A stretch of DNA of 41,308 nt, taken from Hahella sp. HN01. Its GTDB lineage: Bacteria; Pseudomonadota; Gammaproteobacteria; Pseudomonadales; Oleiphilaceae. Shown here piece after piece: positions 9,903 to 18,318 of this stretch (position 1 is its first letter; the number at the start of each line of letters is the position of its first letter). A model generated the notes under the pieces. The model worked only from the letters and a program-made list of their open reading frames with translations. It was not told where the DNA came from and searched no databases. The DNA lies in contig NZ_JAHMIN010000001.1 of NCBI RefSeq assembly GCF_018986435.1, forward strand, positions 343,142 to 384,449. Reading direction: 5' to 3'. Position numbers and translations under genes: made by a program.

Positions 9903-10949
9903 ATGGCGAAGCGAAAACTCAGCAAACAGCAAAAATGGCGCATCCAGAAGATTCAGGACGAGCGCACCAAACGCGCCACCCGCAAGGAAACGCAGCTGGA
10001 AAGCCAACTGAGCGGAGGAGAACTGTCTGCAGAGCAAGAAGGGCTTATCATCGCCCATTACGGCCAGCAACTCGCAGTCGAAGCGCTGGAGCCGCCACAC
10101 GCAGGCCAGATATTTCGCTGTTACGTCCGCGCCAATATTGACTCCCTGGTCACAGGCGACCAAGTAATCTGGCGCGCCGGCCCGGACAATTCCGGCGTCA
10201 TTGTCGCCCGCCAACCCCGTGAGTCGGCTTTAAAGCGCCCAGACAAGTTCGGTCAGCTGAAGCCTATCGCCGCCAATATCGATCAGATTCTGATTGTCAT
10301 AGCCGCGGAGCCTGAGCCTCACCACAATCTGGTTGATCGCTACCTGGTGGCGTCGGAAGCCGTTGGCATTCCCCCGCTGATCATCCTCAACAAGCAAGAC
10401 CTGATCAACGACGCCAACCGCGACACGCTGCAACAGTTCAAAGATCAGTACCAGCAATTGGGCTACGAATGGATCGACGCATCCACCAACACTCAATCCG
10501 GCCTGGATGACCTCAAGCGGCACCTGGCGCATAAGACCAGCATCTTTGTGGGTCAATCAGGGGTTGGAAAGTCCTCATTGATCAAAATGCTGCTACCGGA
10601 CGAGGACGTCAAAGTGGGCGATCTGTCGGAAAATGTTCGCAAAGGCACGCACACCACCACGACAGCCAAACTGTTTCACCTCCCCTCCGGCGGCGACTTG
10701 ATCGACTCCCCCGGCATCCGGGAGTTCGGCTTGTGGCATATTGATGAGCGCACCCTGGAGGACGGCTTCGTCGAGTTTCGCCCTCATCTCGGCCATTGCC
10801 GTTTCCGTAACTGCCGGCATCTTCAGGAACCCGGTTGCGCCCTGCAGTCAGCGCAGGAAAGCGGTGAAATTCTTTCCAGCCGCATGGAGAGCTTTCTGCG
10901 CATCAGGGAATCGCTGCAGGAACAGGACATCCACGAGGAGAACCTTTAG
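9903..10949 (+). CDS. rsgA: Small ribosomal subunit biogenesis GTPase RsgA
   Basis: RsgA is a circularly permuted GTPase that checks late maturation of the 30S subunit. The 348-residue protein has a basic N-terminus (MAKRKLSKQQKWRIQKIQ), an OB-fold region, then motifs in permuted order: NKQDL (G4), GQSGVGKSSL (G1) and DSPGIREFG (G3). The C-terminal zinc site is visible as C299, C304, H306 and C312. No strong ribosome-binding site is seen next to the ATG; an AGGATAG lies about 20 bases upstream. It is divergent from orn and ends six bases before the motB stop on the opposite strand. Confidence 0.97.
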   Translation: MAKRKLSKQQKWRIQKIQDERTKRATRKETQLESQLSGGELSAEQEGLIIAHYGQQLAVEALEPPHAGQIFRCYVRANIDSLVTGDQVIWRAGPDNSGVIVARQPRESALKRPDKFGQLKPIAANIDQILIVIAAEPEPHHNLVDRYLVASEAVGIPPLIILNKQDLINDANRDTLQQFKDQYQQLGYEWIDASTNTQSGLDDLKRHLAHKTSIFVGQSGVGKSSLIKMLLPDEDVKVGDLSENVRKGTHTTTTAKLFHLPSGGDLIDSPGIREFGLWHIDERTLEDGFVEFRPHLGHCRFRNCRHLQEPGCALQSAQESGEILSSRMESFLRIRESLQEQDIHEENL

Positions 10950-10955
10950 GGCTGA

Positions 10956-11942
10956 TTACCAGGTCAGCCCATCTGTGTTCGGCGCAGGCTTATCGTCTAC
11001 AGGCAGATCTTTATCTGGATCGAATTCAGGTTTGCGGCCCTGACGGTCCAGAGTGCGATCCAGCTCTTCCAGTAAATCCGAAGTGGAGATGGCGCTGTCC
11101 GCTTGTTCCGCGCCCTCGATATCCTCTTGCGTCTTTTTGTTCAACACCAGGATAGAAATGCGACGGTTAACTGGGTTGTAGGGGTCTTTCTCGTCGTATA
11201 GCACGGAAGACGCCAGTCCAACTACTCGCGCCATACGCCCCTCCGGCAGCCCTCCTTCCACCAGCGCGCGACGCGCGGCGTTGGCGCGGTCCGCCGAAAG
11301 CTCCCAGTTGCTGTAGTTGTCCCGGCCCAGAAAGGGTTGGGCGTCGGTGTGGCCGGAAACGCTGATTTTATTCCTGACTTTGGCGATGCTTTTCGCCAGT
11401 TCAAATAAGATTTCTTCGAAATAAGGTCTGAGTTCCGAGCGGCCGCTGTCAAACATAGGGCGCTGCCGTTTATCGACAATCTGAATGCGCAAGCCTTCAT
11501 CCGTGATATCCAGCAACAGCTGATCCTTAAATGCATTCAGCTTGGGGTTTTTCTCGATCTGCGTCATGATTTCCTGCATCAGCCGGGTCAGCTTCTGCTG
11601 CTCAAGTTGCGCTGCGAGGTCCTGAATGGTGTCCTCGCGCATGCGCACTTCCGGCTGATCCTGCGGCTTACCGGCAGTGTCCTGGGTCACCGTCACCGTA
11701 ACGCTACCTTCCAGGTCTATGACGTACGGGCTGCCACCCTGCTCAAAACCAATCGGATCGGTGAAATAGCCAGAGATCGCCTCTTTCTGATCTTCAGTAG
11801 CGGCCTCACTCAGCCATAACACCAGAAAGAAAGCCATCATGGCGGTGGCGAAGTCCGCGAACGCCACCTTCCAGGCGCCGCCATGAGCGTGATGCCCCTT
11901 GCGGACGCGGCGAACGATAATCGGCGGGCGTTCCTCCATCAT
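10956..11942 (-). CDS. motB: Flagellar motor stator protein MotB
   Basis: MotB anchors the MotA-MotB stator to peptidoglycan and carries the proton-accepting aspartate. The 328-residue protein has a basic cytoplasmic N-terminus, one transmembrane helix (about residues 26-48) containing the essential Asp as D30 (AFADFATAMMAFFLVLW), a plug and linker region, and a C-terminal OmpA-like domain (about 150-280). That domain keeps the peptidoglycan-binding pattern: SGHTDAQ supplies the Asp and LSADRA the Arg. GGAGG is six bases before ATG 11942. It lies 53 bases downstream of motA and is convergent with rsgA, only six bases apart. Confidence 0.96.
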   Translation of the reverse strand: MMEERPPIIVRRVRKGHHAHGGAWKVAFADFATAMMAFFLVLWLSEAATEDQKEAISGYFTDPIGFEQGGSPYVIDLEGSVTVTVTQDTAGKPQDQPEVRMREDTIQDLAAQLEQQKLTRLMQEIMTQIEKNPKLNAFKDQLLLDITDEGLRIQIVDKRQRPMFDSGRSELRPYFEEILFELAKSIAKVRNKISVSGHTDAQPFLGRDNYSNWELSADRANAARRALVEGGLPEGRMARVVGLASSVLYDEKDPYNPVNRRISILVLNKKTQEDIEGAEQADSAISTSDLLEELDRTLDRQGRKPEFDPDKDLPVDDKPAPNTDGLTW

Positions 11943-11995
11943 ATCCCGCCTCCGTTGTATTCAAGCCAGCGCGTTTCAGACATGATCGCCGCCAC

Positions 11996-12847
11996 CTATT
12001 TGGAGCGGACGTAATCATTAAGCTCCTGAAAACTGGGACGTACGTCCGAGTTCAGGGCCTTGCGCCCAAATTCGATGGCCAATTGCGGCGCCAGGCCGGT
12101 CATGGTTGCCAGTATGCTGACCTTGACGCACTCATAGGCTTTGATTTCTTGCGCCGCCAAATGGTGCATGGCGTGAGAGGTTGGACCAACAAAGCCATAG
12201 GCCGCCAGTATCCCCAGAAACGTCCCCACCAAAGCGGCGGCGACATGCACGCCCAGCTGGTCAGGCGGCCCTCCGAGTGATTTCATCGTGATAACAATCC
12301 CCAGTACCGCAGCGACGATCCCAAACCCCGGCAGAGCGTCCGCCACGCGATTCACCGCATCGGCGGGCTTTTCCAGCTCCTGCATTCGGGTTTCCAGCTC
12401 CAGATCCATCAAACCTTCCAGCTCATGAGGAGCCATGTTGCCGGTACTGACAATGCGTAGATAATCGGTAATGAAGTCTCGCAATTTATCCATCCGCACA
12501 ATGGCGGGATAACGATTGAAGATCTCGCTGTTAAGGGGGTCGTCCACATCCGCTTCTATCGCCATGACGCCCGAGCGCCGCGCTTTATCGAACAAATCGT
12601 AGAGCAAGCTGAGCAGATCCATGTAGACCACCCGGTTAAAAGGCGACCCCATGATCATTTTCGGAACGGCTTGGAATATCTGCTTGATGACTTTGAACGG
12701 ATTGGAGATCAGGAAGGCGCCCAGCGCCGCACCGCAGATGATGATTAGTTCGAAAGGCTGCCACAGGGCGGCCAGCTCCCCGTGCGACAACACATATCCG
12801 CCCAACACGCTGGCCAGAACGACGATCACTCCAAGAATTAAAAGCAT
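11996..12847 (-). CDS. motA: Flagellar motor stator protein MotA
   Basis: MotA forms the ion channel with MotB and presses on the rotor switch FliG. The 283-residue protein has two N-terminal membrane helices, a cytoplasmic loop of about 100 residues with charged clusters (ELEGLMDLELETRMQELEKP), and two C-terminal helices containing the conserved prolines in ALPGFGIVAAVLGI and VGPTSHAM. Length and motifs fit the proton-type MotA family (E. coli 295). It is the first gene of motA-motB and is divergent from the HDOD gene. I found no clear sigma-28 promoter in the 95 bases between them. Confidence 0.96.
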   Translation of the reverse strand: MLLILGVIVVLASVLGGYVLSHGELAALWQPFELIIICGAALGAFLISNPFKVIKQIFQAVPKMIMGSPFNRVVYMDLLSLLYDLFDKARRSGVMAIEADVDDPLNSEIFNRYPAIVRMDKLRDFITDYLRIVSTGNMAPHELEGLMDLELETRMQELEKPADAVNRVADALPGFGIVAAVLGIVITMKSLGGPPDQLGVHVAAALVGTFLGILAAYGFVGPTSHAMHHLAAQEIKAYECVKVSILATMTGLAPQLAIEFGRKALNSDVRPSFQELNDYVRSK

Positions 12848-12942
12848 ACCAGGAACATTCTCTGCTTAAGTGACAAGGCAGCCACTATTAACTACTTTTA
12901 TATTGTTAGTTAAGATCAAAACCGGCGATTTCACAAATACTT

Positions 12943-14670
12943 ATGCAGGATACCGCACCGCCCCAACAATCCATGGCGTGGGTGGATCAGTTGGTTAAAA
13001 AACCGCTGCCTCCCGTTACCGCCACCAATAAAATTCTGTTGGGACTGCTCAGCAAATCGTCCTTGTCCTATCAGGGGATGAGCGACTTCATCAAAAATGA
13101 CCCCGTGCTGGCGCTTACCGTGCTCGGAAAAGCCAATGTGGCGATTCGCAGCGACGAAAGCCTGGTAAAGACGCTGGCCCACGCCATCAGCCTGCTGGGA
13201 GTGGAATTTCTGGAAAAACTGCTACAGGAAACCCCTCCGCCGGAATCAGATAAAGAAGAGCCGGTGCGACGCTACCATCAGGCCATCGCCACCAGCTTTT
13301 TCGCCGGCCATCTCGCCTCATACATCGCCGCCCACAAACATAAAGGCAAAGAAGAGGAATATTTCTGGGGCGGTCTGTTCTGGGGCGCGCCAACCTGGTA
13401 TTTATGGCGCTTCACGCCCAAGAAAATGCAGGCCTGGACACAGAGGCTCGAGCACTCTTCGACACATCGCCGCTCTGTTGAAGAAAAAGTATTTGGAGCC
13501 CCTTTTATTGAGGTCTGGAGCAAAATCCAGGAGGCGTTCGCCTTGCCGCAAACGGCCGTCGACGAACACTATCTGCATGACCTGCCGTTGATGAAACAGC
13601 TCGTGCGCATCTCCCGACGCTATAAAAGCACCGGTTCCGGCGATTTGTCAGAAGACCGCGACCTGCGCCTGTTTGTGAACAGGCCGGAATTCATTGTCGG
13701 CTTGAGTAATCTCATTGCCTTTCATGCCCAACTCGACTGGCGCAGCAGCATATTCAACCGCCTCAGCAAAGTGTTGGCGGTATATCTGAACAGCTCTCTC
13801 AGCGAAGTCATTCGGCAAACGCACCTGATCGCCGTTGAATCGGCGCGCCTGCACCCCTTAGCCTCAGGCAACCGACTGGCGGAGTCGCTCCTGTGGGATC
13901 CCAAGATTCTCGTTCGTCAGGAGGAGGAAGCCCCGGTTGTCATCCCCTCGCCCGCTCAGGAACCCAAGCCTGCCCTACGAAAAGAGCCGGTAATCGCCGC
14001 GCCGCCTCCGCCACTTGCCGAAGAGGAGGAGACAGAAGAACCCTTTGTCCGCGCGCAAGCCAAACCCAGAGAAAAAACCGTTCCGCCTCCTCGCCAGACC
14101 TCCCAGGCCGACGTCAGAAAGCTACGTCACGGCAATCGGGATCTTTACGCTGAGCTGACGAACATGATGCTGCAGTCGCCGCATCAGTTTAAGGACATCG
14201 CCTTTCTCATGAATAACGCCGCCCGTTGCGTGAAATACGGTGTGGGCCTGCATACCTGCGTCATCGCCCTGATCAACACCAAACGCACGCGTCTCAAGGG
14301 GTATTACGCCGTGGGCGCGGAAGACCGTCCCGACCTGCCCCGCATCGACCTGGACCTGACGGAAGTCAACCTGTTCAGCAAGCTGATGGAGAAGCCATCC
14401 AGCCTTTGGGTCAAACCCGGCAGTTCTCCCAAAGTAAAAGCCATGATTCCCGACAGCTTCAAGGCGCTCAACAAGATGGACGACTTCTTCCTCATGTCCT
14501 TGTTCGTGAAAACTCGTCCCGTCGCGCTGTTTTATGCAGACGCCGGCCTGGATAGCCTGCCGCTCAGCGAGTATGAGTACGAAAGCTTTAAGCACGTCTG
14601 TAGCTCGGCCTCTCATGTTCTGCACCATTTCGCCGTACGCAATCAACAGAATAAGAATCAGGAGAGCTAG
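12943..14670 (+). CDS. HDOD-type signalling protein with C-terminal GAF-like region
   Basis: The 575-residue cytoplasmic protein has no signal peptide or membrane helix. Residues about 18-210 read like an HDOD domain: KKPLPPVTATNKILLGLL, then NDPVLALTVLGKAN and AISLLGVEFLEKLL match the LPxLP...DPxLxxxLLxxAN...AIxxLG pattern. HDOD domains are non-catalytic HD relatives common in signalling and motility proteins. A proline- and glutamate-rich linker spans about 325-385. Residues about 390-570 look GAF-like (GVGLHTCVIALINTKRTRLK, then FFLMSLFVKTRPVALFYAD). The gene lies between motA and rhdA, where P. aeruginosa has PA4955 (from memory). A role in motility signalling is inferred from context only. 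No good ribosome-binding site is seen at the ATG. Confidence 0.7.
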   Translation: MQDTAPPQQSMAWVDQLVKKPLPPVTATNKILLGLLSKSSLSYQGMSDFIKNDPVLALTVLGKANVAIRSDESLVKTLAHAISLLGVEFLEKLLQETPPPESDKEEPVRRYHQAIATSFFAGHLASYIAAHKHKGKEEEYFWGGLFWGAPTWYLWRFTPKKMQAWTQRLEHSSTHRRSVEEKVFGAPFIEVWSKIQEAFALPQTAVDEHYLHDLPLMKQLVRISRRYKSTGSGDLSEDRDLRLFVNRPEFIVGLSNLIAFHAQLDWRSSIFNRLSKVLAVYLNSSLSEVIRQTHLIAVESARLHPLASGNRLAESLLWDPKILVRQEEEAPVVIPSPAQEPKPALRKEPVIAAPPPPLAEEEETEEPFVRAQAKPREKTVPPPRQTSQADVRKLRHGNRDLYAELTNMMLQSPHQFKDIAFLMNNAARCVKYGVGLHTCVIALINTKRTRLKGYYAVGAEDRPDLPRIDLDLTEVNLFSKLMEKPSSLWVKPGSSPKVKAMIPDSFKALNKMDDFFLMSLFVKTRPVALFYADAGLDSLPLSEYEYESFKHVCSSASHVLHHFAVRNQQNKNQES

Positions 14671-14794
14671 CCTCTGAAAGCGCTATGCGCTCTTAGCCGC
14701 TTTTGCTAACATCCGAGGCTTTCAACGACCGCGCGACCTGCTACGCAACGGCGCTTCTTAATATCCAAACGCCCGACCAAGAGAGAGCATCCCG

Positions 14795-15619
14795 ATGGCG
14801 AATACCCTGGACTCCCTGCCGCTAATTCTTGAACCCGAACAGCTGGAGCCGCTGCTTGGCTCGCCCGGCCTGACTCTCGTCGACCTATGCCGCACTGAGA
14901 ACTATCAGGCTGCGCACCTGCCGGGAGCGATTCATATTCCACCGGGGGCGACGCAATATGGCCGCCCGCCCGCGCCAGGCCTGTTACCGGACAAGTCTCA
15001 GCTGCAAGCCATTGTTCAACACATCGGGTTACGCCATGACAGCCACGTAGTGGTGTATGACGATGAAGGCGGCGGCTGGGCCGGCCGGATGATCTGGCTG
15101 CTCGATAGCATCGGATTTCAGCGTTACAGCTATTTGAACGGCGGTCTGGTCGCCTGGCATGACGAAGGTCGCCCGCTCACTCGTGAGGAGCCCAGCGTCA
15201 CTCCCAGCGACTACGATATTCAGTTGCGCTCAGAACCCACAGCGACTCTGGACCAGTTACAGGCTGAGCTGGGCGACTCCGCACTGGCGATATGGGACGC
15301 CCGATCGCCTCAGGAATACCAGGGAGTACGTCAAACCGCCATGCGCAATGGCCATATTCCCGGCGCCGTTAATTACGAGTGGACCAGGGCGATGGACCCG
15401 TCCGCAGGCTTGCGTCTGCGCGACCTGACGGTAATTAAAGAAGAACTGGAAGCGCTCGGCCTTAACGCCGACAAACACATCGTCACACACTGCCAATCCC
15501 ATCACCGCTCTGGACTGACTTATTTGCTCGGGAAGGCGTTGGGCTTTAATATGCGCGCCTACGCTGGGTCTTGGGGCGAGTGGGGCAACCACCCCGATAC
15601 GCCGATCGACCAGCCCTGA
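14795..15619 (+). CDS. rhdA: Thiosulfate sulfurtransferase (tandem rhodanese), RhdA-like
   Basis: Two rhodanese domains make up this 274-residue protein: an inactive N-terminal copy (about 10-130) and a catalytic C-terminal copy (about 150-270). The active-site loop reads HCQSHHRSGLT. It is nearly the CQTHHRS loop of Azotobacter vinelandii RhdA and unlike the CGSGVTA loop of mercaptopyruvate sulfurtransferases. Transfer of sulfane sulfur from thiosulfate to thiol or cyanide acceptors is the expected reaction, in the cytoplasm. GAGAGAGC precedes the ATG. psd follows after about 39 bases, the same pairing as in pseudomonads. Confidence 0.92.
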   Translation: MANTLDSLPLILEPEQLEPLLGSPGLTLVDLCRTENYQAAHLPGAIHIPPGATQYGRPPAPGLLPDKSQLQAIVQHIGLRHDSHVVVYDDEGGGWAGRMIWLLDSIGFQRYSYLNGGLVAWHDEGRPLTREEPSVTPSDYDIQLRSEPTATLDQLQAELGDSALAIWDARSPQEYQGVRQTAMRNGHIPGAVNYEWTRAMDPSAGLRLRDLTVIKEELEALGLNADKHIVTHCQSHHRSGLTYLLGKALGFNMRAYAGSWGEWGNHPDTPIDQP

Positions 15620-15658
15620 CAGACCGCGTTTGCGGTGGTTTTACGCACGGAACACAAC

Positions 15659-16549
15659 ATGTCCTTATCTGACCGTCTTTTTATTCTGAGCCAGCATCTG
15701 ACTCCACAGCACGCGCTATCGCGCGCCATTGGCAAGCTGGCGGATTCCAGGACGCCGTTTATAAAGAACACCTTCATCAAGTGGTTCATCAAGCGTTATA
15801 ACGTGAACATGCAGGAAGCGTTACTTCCGTCTGCGGAAGATTATGCCTGCTTCAACGACTTTTTTACCCGGGCGTTAAAGGATGGCGCACGCCCCATCCA
15901 TCCTGACGCCTCACGACTGGTGATGCCGGTGGATGGCGCTGTATCGCAGGCAGGCTCCATCGACTATGGCAAAATCTTCCAGGCCAAAGGCCATAGCTTC
16001 AGTCTCGTCGAGTTGTTGGGAGGCGACCTGCAAAGGGCGCAACCGTTTATTGGCGGCGAATTCGCGACCATCTATCTGTCCCCCAAAGACTATCACCGCA
16101 TCCATATGCCGATAGACGGCGAACTGCGGGAGATGATCTATGTTCCCGGCAAACTCTACTCGGTCAACCCGCTGACCACCGAGAACGTGCCTGCGCTGTT
16201 CGCGCGTAATGAACGCGTCGTGTGCATTTTTGACACGCCACTGGGACCGATGTCCATGACGCTGGTCGGCGCCATGATCGTCGCCAGCGTAGAAACGGTG
16301 TGGGCCGGCCGCGTGGCGCCAATGGGCAAAACAGTGCGCAGCTATACCTACAAGCCAGGCGAAGTCACCATCAAGCGCGGCGAAGAAATGGGACGCTTCT
16401 GCCTGGGCTCAACTGTTGTGATGACCTTCCCTAAAGGCTCCATGCGCTGGCGCGAAGGCTTCAAAACAGAGACGCCAGTGCGCCTGGGCGAAGACCTGGG
16501 TGAGATTTTGCAGACCGTTACGGCCGTTGACGAACAAATAACGGACTAA
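15659..16549 (+). CDS. psd: Phosphatidylserine decarboxylase proenzyme
   Basis: Psd converts phosphatidylserine to phosphatidylethanolamine at the inner membrane. The proenzyme cleaves itself at the conserved GS bond in LGST (here GRFCLGSTVV), giving a beta chain and a pyruvoyl-bearing alpha chain. Other family signatures are MPVDGAVSQ, YLSPKDYHRIHMPIDGELREM, FARNERVV and ETVWAG. The frame can begin at GTG 15635, but ATG 15659 gives the usual short N-terminus (MSLSDRLFILSQHLTPQHAL) and 296 residues. Unlike E. coli Psd there is no long C-terminal acidic tail. It converges on epmA across a strong hairpin. Confidence 0.96.
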   Translation: MSLSDRLFILSQHLTPQHALSRAIGKLADSRTPFIKNTFIKWFIKRYNVNMQEALLPSAEDYACFNDFFTRALKDGARPIHPDASRLVMPVDGAVSQAGSIDYGKIFQAKGHSFSLVELLGGDLQRAQPFIGGEFATIYLSPKDYHRIHMPIDGELREMIYVPGKLYSVNPLTTENVPALFARNERVVCIFDTPLGPMSMTLVGAMIVASVETVWAGRVAPMGKTVRSYTYKPGEVTIKRGEEMGRFCLGSTVVMTFPKGSMRWREGFKTETPVRLGEDLGEILQTVTAVDEQITD

Positions 16550-16559
16550 TATGACGACG

Positions 16560-16586
16560 GGCGACAGGCCGCTCCGGTCTGTCGCC
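16560..16586. terminator. Hairpin between convergent psd and epmA
   Basis: A 12-pair stem with one G-T wobble (16560-16571 with 16575-16586) and a three-base loop sits in the 49 bases between the stops of psd and epmA. No T tract follows on either strand, so it is a probable but not classical bidirectional terminator or 3' stabiliser. Confidence 0.5.
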
Positions 16587-16598
16587 GCGACGCTTCAG

Positions 16599-17555
16599 CT
16601 AGATTCTGTCCGCCGGAAATCCCAGCACATCCTCTAACCGGCATTTCCCTTCGAGCACCATAAACAGCCGATCCACGCCCAACGCAATGCCAGAGGACTC
16701 CGGCATATCAGGCAGCGCCGCCAGTAAACGCTCGTCCACCGGAATAACCGGTTTCTTCGCCGCTGACCTGGCGAGATTGTCTTCTTCAAAGCGCCGTCTT
16801 TGCTCAACCGGGTCTATCAACTCGTCATAGGCGTTGGCGATTTCGACTCCATTGATGTACAGCTCAAAGCGGAAAGCCACCGCGTCGCCTTCGGCGTCTT
16901 CACCGACTCTAGCCAGGGCCGCCTGACTCGGCGGATAGTCACGGATAAACACCGCACCCAAGGGTTTCAACGCAGGCTCAACGCGGTGAGTCATCAGCAC
17001 ATCCAACGCCTCCTCCCGGCTCAGTTCTGACGCCGCCATGCCGCTGGCTTGCGCCGCTACCTCCTGCAGCGCCGAGGTTTCCGCCCGATACGGGTCCAGA
17101 TCGACAAAGCGCTGGAACGCCTGCCGATAACTCATGCATTCCGCTTTTTCTTCGTAGCCCAGACTGGCCAGAAGCTCCTCCACCTCACGCTGCAGATCCT
17201 GGAGCGAAAACCCGGGACGGTACCACTCCAACATGGCGAATTCCGGATTATGACGAGTCCCGAACTCGCCGCGCCGAAACGCCCGGGTAATCTGGTAGAT
17301 GGGCCCTGAACCCGCGGCGAGCAGGCGCTTCATCGCATGCTCCGGTGAGGTGAGCAGATAGCGAGGTTCAGGGTCCGCACTGATGACGTCAAAACTGTCC
17401 AGATTGAGGTCGGTCGCAGTAACGCTGCTCAGCAAAGGCGTATCTACTTCCAAGACTTTCCGGCTATCGAAAAAAGCGCGTATGCGCTTAATAAAATCAG
17501 CTCTTTTGCGAAGGGTGTCGATTGTGGCGCTTGGACGCCAGACGGGCTGTTGCAT
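16599..17555 (-). CDS. epmA: EF-P--(R)-beta-lysine ligase EpmA
   Basis: EpmA (GenX/PoxA/YjeA) is a paralogue of class II lysyl-tRNA synthetase that lacks the anticodon-binding domain. It attaches (R)-beta-lysine to the conserved lysine of elongation factor P. The 318-residue protein shows motif 2 (FRRGEFGTRHNPEFAMLEWY) near residues 92-111 and motif 3 (GIALGVDRLFMVL) near 290-302. Length agrees with E. coli EpmA (325). It follows efp on the same strand, but an intrinsic terminator lies between them, so it relies on read-through or on a promoter close to its start. Confidence 0.97.
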   Translation of the reverse strand: MQQPVWRPSATIDTLRKRADFIKRIRAFFDSRKVLEVDTPLLSSVTATDLNLDSFDVISADPEPRYLLTSPEHAMKRLLAAGSGPIYQITRAFRRGEFGTRHNPEFAMLEWYRPGFSLQDLQREVEELLASLGYEEKAECMSYRQAFQRFVDLDPYRAETSALQEVAAQASGMAASELSREEALDVLMTHRVEPALKPLGAVFIRDYPPSQAALARVGEDAEGDAVAFRFELYINGVEIANAYDELIDPVEQRRRFEEDNLARSAAKKPVIPVDERLLAALPDMPESSGIALGVDRLFMVLEGKCRLEDVLGFPADRI

Positions 17556-17590
17556 AGTCGAATAAGAAAAAATCAGTCTGAAACAATAAA

Positions 17591-17618
17591 AAAGGCGGAT
17601 TCCAACGAATCCGCCTTT
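17591..17618 (-). terminator. Intrinsic terminator of efp
   Basis: A perfect 12-pair stem (17591-17602 with 17607-17618) has a four-base loop. On the minus strand the stem runs straight into TTTTTTATTGTTT. It lies 44 bases after the efp stop and is the clearest rho-independent terminator in the window. Confidence 0.9.
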
Positions 17619-17661
17619 CCATGACTCAACGCGCAGCCTTACAAAGGCCTATGCGGCGTTA

Positions 17662-18234
17662 TCAGCTCTTAACGCGGCTCACGTATTCGCCGGAGCGAGT
17701 GTCGACTTTGATCATTTCGCCCTGGTTAATGAACAGAGGTACAGCCACCACCGCGCCTGTGGTCAACTTGGCGGGCTTGCTGCCGCCCTGAGCGGTGTCG
17801 CCACGTACGCCGGGATCAGTTTCAACAATTTCCAGCTCAACAAAGTTGGGCGGAGATACAGACAGCGGCGCGCCGTTGTATAAAGTCACAGTGTAGACGT
17901 CCTGCTCTTTCAGCCACTTAGTGGTGTCGCCAACAGCGGAAACGTCCGCCGCGTGTTGTTCGAAAGAGCCGTCAGTCAGCATGAAATGGTAGAATTCGCC
18001 GTCGGTGTACAGGTATTCCATATCCAGATCCACAACGTCCGCGCCTTCTACAGAATCACCGGACTTGAACGTACGCTCACCGACGCGGCCAGACTTCAGG
18101 TTACGGAACTTGACCCGGTTGAACGCCTGCCCTTTTCCGGGTTTGACAAACTCGTTCTCAATAATGGAACAAGGGTCTCCGTCCAGCATAATCTTGAGAC
18201 CTGATTTGAATTCGTTGGTAGAATAGTTGGCCAT
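17662..18234 (-). CDS. efp: Elongation factor P
   Basis: EF-P enters the E site and relieves ribosome stalling at polyproline stretches. The 190-residue protein has the three-domain EF-P layout. The modified lysine is visible as K34 in [12 protein letters not shown], the site used by EpmA and EpmB. The C-terminal OB domain contains [32 protein letters not shown] precedes the ATG. It is divergent from epmB (84 bases apart), with epmA just downstream, so substrate and two modifying enzymes are clustered. Confidence 0.98.
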   Translation of the reverse strand: MANYSTNEFKSGLKIMLDGDPCSIIENEFVKPGKGQAFNRVKFRNLKSGRVGERTFKSGDSVEGADVVDLDMEYLYTDGEFYHFMLTDGSFEQHAADVSAVGDTTKWLKEQDVYTVTLYNGAPLSVSPPNFVELEIVETDPGVRGDTAQGGSKPAKLTTGAVVAVPLFINQGEMIKVDTRSGEYVSRVKS

Positions 18235-18318
18235 ACTTCCTCTTGAAACAGAATGATCGCCAGACGGCGACGCATGTTAAAATTCGGTCAGAACCTGACT
18301 TGTGGTGCAAATTTGTAA

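Noticed and set aside
12848-12942. Sigma-28 flagellar promoter before motA
   Set aside because: A TAAAAGTA stretch resembles the -35 element, but no GCCGATAA-like -10 is found at the right distance.
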